A stretch of DNA of 64,000 bases from Pseudomonas sp. R37(2017) (GTDB lineage: Bacteria > Pseudomonadota > Gammaproteobacteria > Pseudomonadales > Pseudomonadaceae), in assembly GCF_002113375.1 (NCBI RefSeq), contig NZ_NEHO01000006.1:1-64000 (forward strand), given 5' to 3'. The first letter of the stretch is position 1. Each line of letters starts with the position of its first letter. The notes under the pieces are model-generated. The model was not told where the DNA came from. It searched no databases and saw nothing but the letters and a program-made list of their open reading frames with translations. The position numbers were made by a program, and so were the translations under genes. This document shows positions 57,878 to 64,000 of the stretch, one piece after another.

Positions 57878-59215
57878 CTAACCCACTGAATCAAACAGCG
57901 GAGCCATTGCCGCAATAGCTGAGGCTGACTGATCAAGCTCAGTGATCGCCTGTTTCACCGCCTGACTTCTTTTCTGACCGAGGCCGACAGAGAAAAGATC
58001 ATATTTTTGATCCAGTTCCTCGGCGCTCAGCGCTGTGTGCGGGTCACCCTTGGCAGCAGTGATCGGGCTTGTGATCACAGTGCCGTTTTTGAGGGTGATG
58101 GTCAGGCGCGAGAGGATTTCGTCCGGGAATCTCGCCGAGATGTCGGCGGCTTCGACGATGTCGATCCGCGAACTCATCGACAGGATGTCGGGCGCGGTTA
58201 TGGCTGCGCCTGTGACTTCGTCCGGGCCCACCTTGCCCCTGACGATCATTGCCGCGAGGGGGAACGCGAGTGCATATTGGGCTTCATCCGCGTTCGACGG
58301 GGTATGGCCTTGCAGGCACATCGACTCGTAGAAGGTTTCCACACGGATGGTTTCTATCGACTGCGCGTCGAGTTCAGGATGCTCGTGCTGCAGCGCCAGC
58401 ATGGCCGTCAGTGCCGGCTGCGCCCACCGGCAGACGGGCCAGGGTTTGAAGTACTGGCTGTCGATCTCCCAGCGCTTGCCGATGTCGCTCCAGTGCTCGG
58501 CCACGGAGGGGTCTTCCACGGTTTCGGCAGGCGCACCGGTCATGCCTTCCTTCGCCATCAGCAGTGCATTGAGCCCGACGAAGGCGCCGGCACCGTGGGC
58601 ATCGCGCAGCATTGTCGGGGCCTGGACCACGCGCATCATCGGGCAGCGGGCACTGAAGTATTCGGCTATGCCCAGGGCATGACGGAATGTTTGTTCATCG
58701 AAATCGAGCAACCGGGCACCGGCGCAGACGACACCCATGGCGGAAAATCCACCGGAGGCGTGATAGGTCGGGGAGGTGGCCATCAGCGCGGTTCCGGCGC
58801 GCAACGCGGTTTCATAACCAATGCACAACGCGCTCAGAAATTCGTGGCCACTGACGTCCTTGCCTTGAGCGTAGAGGGCATCGGCGAGTGCCAGCAGGGC
58901 GGGGACAACCGTGGCGCCGGCATGCCCCTTGGACAGGAAGTGGCCTTCGTGGGCGTCGAGGCTGTCGGCGGAAAATCCCCCGGCCCACGCCGCGCCCAGC
59001 ACGTTGACCCGCTGGCCATCGAACACCAGCCGGCTGGTGTAGGCCCCGGCCGGGTAGTGGAGCTTGGCGAAGCGCCGCATCAACTGGCTGGTGTCGTTGG
59101 ACACCGCACCGGCCATGACCCCGATGATATCGAGCAGGCTGTTTTTCAGGATTTGCTGGGTCTTGAGCGGAGCGTCGAGAAAATCAAAGTCGCGGCAAAA
59201 TTGGAAAAGTGACAT
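57878..59215 (-). CDS. MmgE/PrpD-family protein
   Basis: A 445-residue protein of the PrpD/MmgE fold (2-methylcitrate dehydratase, aconitate decarboxylase and relatives). Family blocks are LDIIGVMAGA near residue 28, SLDAHEGHFLSKGHAGATVVPALLALA near 85-112 (given in part: GHAGATVVPALL), and the all-helical core. It is probably a dehydratase or decarboxylase acting on a product of the neighbouring oxygenase, but which is unknown. It lies on the same strand as the Rieske gene with 196 bases between, and divergent to proVWX across the LysR gene. Confidence 0.85.
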   Translation of the reverse strand: MSLFQFCRDFDFLDAPLKTQQILKNSLLDIIGVMAGAVSNDTSQLMRRFAKLHYPAGAYTSRLVFDGQRVNVLGAAWAGGFSADSLDAHEGHFLSKGHAGATVVPALLALADALYAQGKDVSGHEFLSALCIGYETALRAGTALMATSPTYHASGGFSAMGVVCAGARLLDFDEQTFRHALGIAEYFSARCPMMRVVQAPTMLRDAHGAGAFVGLNALLMAKEGMTGAPAETVEDPSVAEHWSDIGKRWEIDSQYFKPWPVCRWAQPALTAMLALQHEHPELDAQSIETIRVETFYESMCLQGHTPSNADEAQYALAFPLAAMIVRGKVGPDEVTGAAITAPDILSMSSRIDIVEAADISARFPDEILSRLTITLKNGTVITSPITAAKGDPHTALSAEELDQKYDLFSVGLGQKRSQAVKQAITELDQSASAIAAMAPLFDSVG

Positions 59216-59332
59216 TCAATCATTCCTTCCTGTGATTTGGCCCGGTCAACAATGGGCTACAGGAAGGGATGGCTCTAGCAACTTTTTAGGCGAGCAATTG
59301 ATAACCAAATCGAGTGGAAAACGACGATCCCC

Positions 59333-59460
59333 CTGTAGGAGCGAGTGCCCGCTTGCGGCATGCTCGCGATGGTCGTCAACGATAACGAGGGGGGGCTGAT
59401 GCCCCGTGGCGTCCTTGCGTCCATCGCGAGCATGCCGCAAGCGGGCACTCGCTCCTACAG
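59333..59460. repeat. REP-type inverted pair with 13-bp inserts in both arms
   Basis: Both arms contain the GTGCCCGCTTGCG unit (left arm from 59333; right arm ends CTCGCTCCTACAG at 59460). A 6-bp tandem repeat starts directly after the right arm and extends its last CTACAG. Confidence 0.88.
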
Positions 59461-59526
59461 GTACAGGTACAGGTACAGGTACAGGTACAGGTACAGGTAC
59501 AGGTACAGGTACAGGTACAGGTACAG
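59461..59526. repeat. GTACAG x 11 microsatellite
   Basis: Eleven perfect copies of GTACAG run from 59461 to 59526, continuous with the REP end CCTACAG, and stop three bases before the reverse-strand LysR stop codon (59530-59532). The unit is six bases, so length changes would not shift a frame if the stop were lost. It probably grew from the REP terminus by slippage. Confidence 0.97.
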
Positions 59527-59529
59527 GTA

Positions 59530-60489
59530 TCAGCGGCGCGGGAACTTGGAGAGCATCCACTCCCGGAACCGGCGCAGTTCGTCTTCATTGTCGGCATTCT
59601 CCCGACAGCTCAGGTAATGCCAGCTGTTACGCAGCTGCACCTCCTGTTCAATCGGGCGCACGAGCAAACCTTGCTCTACCAGCCGCGTCACCAGGTGATT
59701 CCAGCCCAGCGCAATACCCTGGTGGGTCAGCACCATACTGATCAGCAAGTTGTAGTCGTTGGCATTGAAAATCTGCGGGCTGCTGGCGGGACGGTCGTCG
59801 ATGTCGATGGCCTGGAACGCCAGCCAGACGCCCCAATCCACATGCTCGGCGACCTGGGAACGGCCATAGGGGCTCAGGTTCAGCAGCGCCGAATCCCGCA
59901 CGCCCTCGATGGTCGAGATTTCCGGATGCTGCTTGAGGTACTCCGGCGAACAGACCGGGTAAATGATGTCCTGGCACAGCGGATAGCTTCTGTAGCCGTC
60001 GCGTATGCGCGAAATCTTGGTGATAAAGATATCGGGCTGAACCCCGGGCTCCATGGTCAGGAAGTTCTGGGTGGTGATCAGGTTGAGTTCGATGTCCTGG
60101 CTTTGCGCGACGAATTCAGGCAGGTGGCTCGACAGCCAGAGTGCGGAAAAGGCGGGGGAGCAGCAGACGGTCAATACCTTCTTTTGCGACTGGCTGCTGC
60201 GGATACGTTCAGCCGCCTGGGCAATGTTCACGAAGGACAACTGGGCGGCATCGAAAAACAGCGCGCCGGCCGGCGTGAGTTCGACGGCGCGACCAACCCG
60301 GGTAAACAATTGGGCGCCCAGGTAGCCCTCCAGCTCGCGGATCTGCCGACTGATCGCGGCCTGGGAAACGCACAGCGCCTCGGCCGCGCGGGTGAAGCTT
60401 TCGTATTTGGCAGCCGCCACAAACGCCTTCACAGCCCTCAACGACGGCATCTTCAGCAGGATCGTGTCCGGATCGACATGCTTGGACAT
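59530..60489 (-). CDS. LysR-family regulator (GcvA-like)
   Basis: A 319-residue regulator: HTH near residues 15-75 (SFTRAAEALCVSQAAISRQI) and a substrate-binding-like effector domain (ELTPAGALFFDAA, then residues 95-305). The sequence is like GcvA-type regulators that control amino acid and betaine genes. It is divergent from proVWX and lies beside the MmgE/PrpD and Rieske genes, so it likely controls one or both. The gene ends three bases from the GTACAG repeat. Confidence 0.88.
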   Translation of the reverse strand: MSKHVDPDTILLKMPSLRAVKAFVAAAKYESFTRAAEALCVSQAAISRQIRELEGYLGAQLFTRVGRAVELTPAGALFFDAAQLSFVNIAQAAERIRSSQSQKKVLTVCCSPAFSALWLSSHLPEFVAQSQDIELNLITTQNFLTMEPGVQPDIFITKISRIRDGYRSYPLCQDIIYPVCSPEYLKQHPEISTIEGVRDSALLNLSPYGRSQVAEHVDWGVWLAFQAIDIDDRPASSPQIFNANDYNLLISMVLTHQGIALGWNHLVTRLVEQGLLVRPIEQEVQLRNSWHYLSCRENADNEDELRRFREWMLSKFPRR

Positions 60490-60757
60490 TACTACGTTCT
60501 CCTAACGGCACAGCTCCCCAGCGAAGCGCGGGGAGGGTAACGGAACCGTGATGCTGCGGCTACGTTCACGTCGCTGCCGGACCATGGGCGGTCGCTCGCG
60601 AGCGGTGCGCCATGCGTTGTGAACAGGTGTTGCCGATCTATAACCCGACGTTATCAACATATCCCTGTAAATGTAGTTGGATTTGGAAAGGGGATGCTAA
60701 TAAATTTGAAACATCACCTCTTTCCTGGGTTTCAAAAATAATAAAAGGAAGATCGTC
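60490..60757. promoter_or_regulatory. Divergent LysR / proVWX control region
   Basis: About 270 bases between the LysR start and the leader ORF, with an AT-rich second half typical of promoters and a conspicuous inverted GGTCGCTCGCGAGCGGT near 60589. No LysR-type T-N11-A box was assigned with confidence. Confidence 0.45.
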
Positions 60758-60859
60758 GTGAAACTACGTAATTACTACCGCTGCCGTTCAAGAATAAATC
60801 CGCTGGTTTGCAATTCGCTTAAAGCGATTACTGCCAAACACGAAGGAGGCAAGGTATGA
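60758..60859 (+). CDS. Possible 33-residue leader ORF coupled to proV
   Basis: GTG 60758, with AAGGAAG at 60745-60751, opens a 33-codon frame (MKLRNYYRCRSRINPLVCNS...) whose TGA at 60857-60859 overlaps the proV ATG at 60856 (ATGA). The proV Shine-Dalgarno GGAGG (60845-60849) lies inside it. It is basic and has no family. Such an overlap commonly couples translation, so it could control proV, but random occurrence is not excluded. Confidence 0.5.
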   Translation: MKLRNYYRCRSRINPLVCNSLKAITAKHEGGKV

Positions 60860-61896
60860 ATATGAATAGCGTCGACGAGATTATTTCCGTCAAGAACGTC
60901 TTTAAAGTGTTTGGCAGCCAACCGGAACTGGCGATGAAGATGCTCGGGGAAGGAGCGACCAAAGCTGAAGTTTTCCAGAAAACCGGCCAGGCCATCGGCG
61001 TATTCGACGCCAACTTCGCTGTCCGCCGTGGCGAAATCTTCGTCATCATGGGTTTGTCCGGTTCCGGCAAATCCACCATGGTTCGACTGTTCAACCGTTT
61101 GATCGAACCCACTTGCGGCTCAATCTTTCTCAATGGCAAGGAAATCACCGGGCTGGGTGATAAGGATTTGCTGCAAGTTCGTCGCAAAGACATGGGCATG
61201 GTCTTTCAATCCTTCGCACTGATGCCTCACATGAGCGTCATCGACAACGTCAGCTTCGGTCTGGAAATCAGCGGTGTCGGTGAAAAGGAACGCTATTGCC
61301 GGGCCATGGGCGCCCTGCAGCAAGTCGGGCTTTCGGGCCAGGAGTACAGCTATCCCCATCAATTGTCCGGCGGCATGCAGCAGCGTGTAGGCCTGGCGCG
61401 TGCCTTGGCCAATGATCCGGCGATTCTGCTGATGGACGAGGCCTTCTCCGCCCTGGACCCGATGATCCGCAGTGAAATGCAGGGCGAGCTGATCAAGCTT
61501 CAGGCCGAGCAGAACCGCACCATCATCTTCATTTCCCACGACATCGAAGAGGCCGTGCGCATTGGGCACCGCATCGCGATCATGGAAGGTGGGCGGGTGG
61601 TGCAAATCGGTACGCCGCGCGAGCTACTGTGCAATCCGGTCAACAACTATGTCCGCGACTTCTTCAACGGCTTCGATACCAGCCGGATTCTCAAGGCCGG
61701 CGACATCGCCCAGCAGGACTCGGGCATCACCTATGAGCCTGGTCGCCAGACTCCGGTTAAAGCGGAAGCTTCTTTAAGAGAAATACTGCATATCGTCGCT
61801 GCCTCGGCAACGCCCATTCCGGTCGTGGACGAGATTGGCCTGTACAAGGGCTCCATTTCCCAAGGCCATCTTCTGAGCTGCCTGAATAACCATTAA
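60856..61896 (+). CDS. proV: ProV, ATPase of a glycine/proline betaine ABC importer
   Basis: A 346-residue ATPase close to E. coli ProV (400 residues) but shorter at the end. The N-terminal extension (SVKNVFKVFGSQPELAMKML) typical of ProV is present, with Walker A GLSGSGKST near 66-74, signature LSGGMQQR, Walker B ILLMDEAFSALDP and switch His in ISHDIEEA. The regulatory end keeps only one CBS-like segment (about residues 295-340) instead of the pair in E. coli. It probably imports betaine for osmoprotection and catabolism. Confidence 0.92.
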   Translation: MNMNSVDEIISVKNVFKVFGSQPELAMKMLGEGATKAEVFQKTGQAIGVFDANFAVRRGEIFVIMGLSGSGKSTMVRLFNRLIEPTCGSIFLNGKEITGLGDKDLLQVRRKDMGMVFQSFALMPHMSVIDNVSFGLEISGVGEKERYCRAMGALQQVGLSGQEYSYPHQLSGGMQQRVGLARALANDPAILLMDEAFSALDPMIRSEMQGELIKLQAEQNRTIIFISHDIEEAVRIGHRIAIMEGGRVVQIGTPRELLCNPVNNYVRDFFNGFDTSRILKAGDIAQQDSGITYEPGRQTPVKAEASLREILHIVAASATPIPVVDEIGLYKGSISQGHLLSCLNNH

Positions 61897-61941
61897 TTCC
61901 ATTGATCAGAATGCTGATTAGTTCTGAGGCGAGGAAGCATC

Positions 61942-62895
61942 ATGTCGGACTTTAACTTTCTGGACCCCTTTCAAAGTTTGAATATCCCGCTGGGGTCGTG
62001 GGTTGAAACAGCGCTTAAATATCTGGTTCACAACTTTCGCGAAGTGTTCCGTTCCATTCGCTGGCCAGTGGACCAGGTACTTGATGGTGTTCAGTGGGGA
62101 TTGCTCTCCGTGCCACCTTTGGTATTCATCATCATTGCCGGCTTGATCAGCTGGCAGATCGGCGGTAAACGCATCGCCATCTTCAGCGTGGCAACGTTGA
62201 CCGGACTAGGCCTGATCGGCGTCTGGAACGATGCCATGGTCACTCTGGCGCTTGTTCTTACATCGCTGTTGTTCTGTGCCGTCATCGGTATTCCACTCGG
62301 CATCCTGTGTGCCCGCAGCGATCGAACCGAAATGATCGTCCGCCCGGTCCTGGATGCGATGCAAACCTTGCCTGCCTTCGTGTACCTGGTGCCGGTGGTG
62401 ATGTTGTTCGGCATCGGCAACGTGCCGGGTGTGATCGTCACCATCATCTTCTCCGTGGCACCGCTGGTGCGCCTGACCAACCTGGGGATCCGCCAGGTGC
62501 CGGCGGACAAGGTCGAAGCTGCCCGCGCCTTTGGCTGCACCTCCACCCAAATGCTGATGAAGGTCCAGTTGCCCCTGGCGGCGCCAACCATGATGGCTGG
62601 CCTGAACCAGACCCTGATGCTGTCCCTGTCGATGGTGGTGGTCGCATCGATGATCTCCGTAGGCGGTCTGGGCCTGATGGTGTTGAGCGGCATCGGTCGC
62701 CTCGACATGGGGCTGGCCAGTGTCGGCGGTGCCGGCCTGGTACTGCTGGCGGTGTTCCTCGACCGCTTGACCCAGGCCATGGGCCAACGCAGCAGCGACC
62801 TGGCGTCCGGTCAGCGCTGGTATGAGACCGGGCCTGTGGGCCTTGTCATGAAGCTGAAGAAAAAGAAGAACGTTACACGTCCAGCGATTAATTAA
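61942..62895 (+). CDS. proW: ProW, permease of the betaine importer
   Basis: A 317-residue permease. A soluble N-terminal tail (about 35 residues) resembles ProW, followed by about seven membrane segments and the coupling loop QVPADKVEAARAFGCTSTQ near residues 188-206. It begins 45 bases after proV, with GAGGCGAGGA upstream. The order proV-proW-proX is as in E. coli. Confidence 0.92.
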   Translation: MSDFNFLDPFQSLNIPLGSWVETALKYLVHNFREVFRSIRWPVDQVLDGVQWGLLSVPPLVFIIIAGLISWQIGGKRIAIFSVATLTGLGLIGVWNDAMVTLALVLTSLLFCAVIGIPLGILCARSDRTEMIVRPVLDAMQTLPAFVYLVPVVMLFGIGNVPGVIVTIIFSVAPLVRLTNLGIRQVPADKVEAARAFGCTSTQMLMKVQLPLAAPTMMAGLNQTLMLSLSMVVVASMISVGGLGLMVLSGIGRLDMGLASVGGAGLVLLAVFLDRLTQAMGQRSSDLASGQRWYETGPVGLVMKLKKKKNVTRPAIN

Positions 62896-62949
62896 GTTTG
62901 CTGCTCACCTGAACCTGCCCACTTAAAAAAACCAAAAGCGTGGTGAAAA

Positions 62950-63975
62950 ATGAAACTTGCAGATCTCAAGAAAACGGTAGTTGCGTGTCTGGTTGCTTCA
63001 GTGTTTGGCGCAATTGTCAGTTCGACAGTCTATGCCGCGGATGCAAACAAACCAGGGGCGGGCGTTTCCATCACGCCTATTTTCCCGACGATCGCCGAAG
63101 AGCGTTTCCGTGGCGAGATCGCAATGGCCGGCCTCAAGGACCTGGGTTACGACGTCAAGCAGCCAAAGGAAACCGACTATCCCGCCATGTTCCTGGCACT
63201 GTCCTACGGCGATGCGGATTTCACCGTGCATGAGTGGGAACACCTGCATGAGGCTTTCTACGACAAAGCCGGTGGCGACGATGCGATGACCAAGGTCGGG
63301 CAGGTCATGAAAGGCGTTTTGCAGGGTTACATGATCGACAAGAAGACCGCTGACGCTTATCAGATCAAGGATCTTTCGGACCTGAAGAAACCGGAGATTG
63401 CCAAGCTGTTCGACAGCAATGGCGACGGCAAGGCCGATATGACCGGCTGCAACCCGGGCTGGGGTTGTGAAGTGATGGTCGAGCATCACATGAAAGCCTA
63501 TGACCTGGGCCCGACGGTGGTGGACAACCGCGGTTCGTACTTTGCGCTGATGGCCGACACCATCGCCCGCTACCAGCAAGGCAAGCCGGTGCTGTATTTC
63601 ACCTGGGTCCCGCAGTGGATCGCCAGCGTGCTGGTGGAAGGGCGTGACGTGGTCTGGCTGCCGGTTCCCTTTACCTCGCTGCCTGATGGCAAGGAAAGCA
63701 AGGACACTTTCTATCAAGGGAAAAACCTCGGCTTTCCGGTGGATACCGTCAACGCCGTCGTGAACAAGGAGTTCGCAGAGAAGAACCCGGTGGCAGTCAA
63801 GTTCCTGTCCGAGTACCAGATCAGCACCGACGACGAAAGTGCGCAGAACCTGCGTATGCAAAAGGGTGAAAAGTCCCAGGCGGACATCAAGCGACATGCC
63901 GCCGAGTGGATCAAGGCTCACCAGAGCGAATATGACAAATGGCTGGCTGATGCGCGGGCTGCCGCCAAAAACTAA
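62950..63975 (+). CDS. proX: ProX, periplasmic betaine-binding protein
   Basis: A 341-residue binding protein with a signal peptide ending YAADANK. The sequence follows E. coli ProX: LKDLGYDVKQPKETDYPAMF, SNGDGKADMTGCNPGWGCE near residues 157-175 and FTWVPQWI near 215, which carry the Trp residues that form the aromatic cage for quaternary ammonium groups. The start is ATG 62950. It ends 25 bases before the window edge and lies 54 bases after proW. Confidence 0.93.
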   Translation: MKLADLKKTVVACLVASVFGAIVSSTVYAADANKPGAGVSITPIFPTIAEERFRGEIAMAGLKDLGYDVKQPKETDYPAMFLALSYGDADFTVHEWEHLHEAFYDKAGGDDAMTKVGQVMKGVLQGYMIDKKTADAYQIKDLSDLKKPEIAKLFDSNGDGKADMTGCNPGWGCEVMVEHHMKAYDLGPTVVDNRGSYFALMADTIARYQQGKPVLYFTWVPQWIASVLVEGRDVVWLPVPFTSLPDGKESKDTFYQGKNLGFPVDTVNAVVNKEFAEKNPVAVKFLSEYQISTDDESAQNLRMQKGEKSQADIKRHAAEWIKAHQSEYDKWLADARAAAKN

Positions 63976-64000
63976 GCGTTAGTTGCCAACGTTTCAGGTA

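Noticed and set aside
59345..59741. Open frames through the GTACAG tract
   Set aside because: The frames exist only because the hexamer has no stop; the translations are Thr-Gly, Tyr-Arg or Thr-Cys runs, and lysR occupies the other side.

Overview
The window looks like a chromosome segment of a Pseudomonas of the fluorescens group. The evidence is the gene families and their high-GC coding style, the tricarboxylate and basic amino acid transporters typical of the genus, and at least nine paired, inverted REP-type repeats built on GTAGGAGCGAGC...GCTCGCTCCTAC. No tRNA, rRNA or CRISPR array was seen. All identifications come from reading the sequence; no database search was run.

Layout. 0-3.5 kb: truncated minus-strand gene, then the tctCBA tricarboxylate transporter. 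3.6-7.7 kb: AhpD-like protein with a divergent AraC regulator, a DUF2238 membrane protein and a chemoreceptor. 7.8-13.8 kb: ilvD, mqo (with a signal-peptide-like N-terminus) and a Tat-exported sulfite-oxidase-like molybdoenzyme with a dihaem cytochrome c. 13.8-20.2 kb: ornithine cyclodeaminase, a divergent polar amino acid ABC transporter whose ATPase gene has an amber codon at codon 11, an Lrp regulator and a CtlX-type citrulline hydrolase; together they suggest citrulline -> ornithine -> proline use. 20.4-27.2 kb: small, less GC-rich membrane, lipoprotein and secreted genes of unknown function, plus an AraC regulator and a short-chain dehydrogenase.

28-36.4 kb: two RTX (calcium-binding repeat) proteins of 741 and about 1819 residues with related C-terminal type I secretion modules. 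The larger begins with a DUF4347-like domain and contains three 798-bp and five 249-bp tandem repeats. 36.5-41.5 kb: a carboxymuconolactone-decarboxylase-like gene divergent from an HxlR repressor around a palindrome, a LysR / M20 amidohydrolase / orphan binding protein group, and a DUF2059-like protein. 41.5-46.2 kb: a patchwork of two small membrane proteins sharing a four-cysteine spacing, a histidine/methionine/phenylalanine octapeptide-repeat secreted protein, an IS110-type remnant, a deleted TerC-CBS remnant and a GAF fragment. 46.2-56.1 kb: diguanylate cyclase, lytic transglycosylase, a complete basic amino acid ABC transporter, a 37-residue exported peptide, a CatB-type acetyltransferase, a TerC-CBS protein and a TRIC-like channel. 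56.2-64 kb: a GbcA-like Rieske oxygenase, an MmgE/PrpD protein, a LysR regulator and a proVWX betaine transporter preceded by a possible coupled leader ORF; this looks like a betaine uptake and catabolism locus.

No single feature is clearly a wholly new system. The items most worth checking are the octapeptide-repeat protein, the four-cysteine membrane protein pair, the amber codon in the citrulline-locus ATPase, the proV leader ORF, and the repeat expansions inside REP elements.
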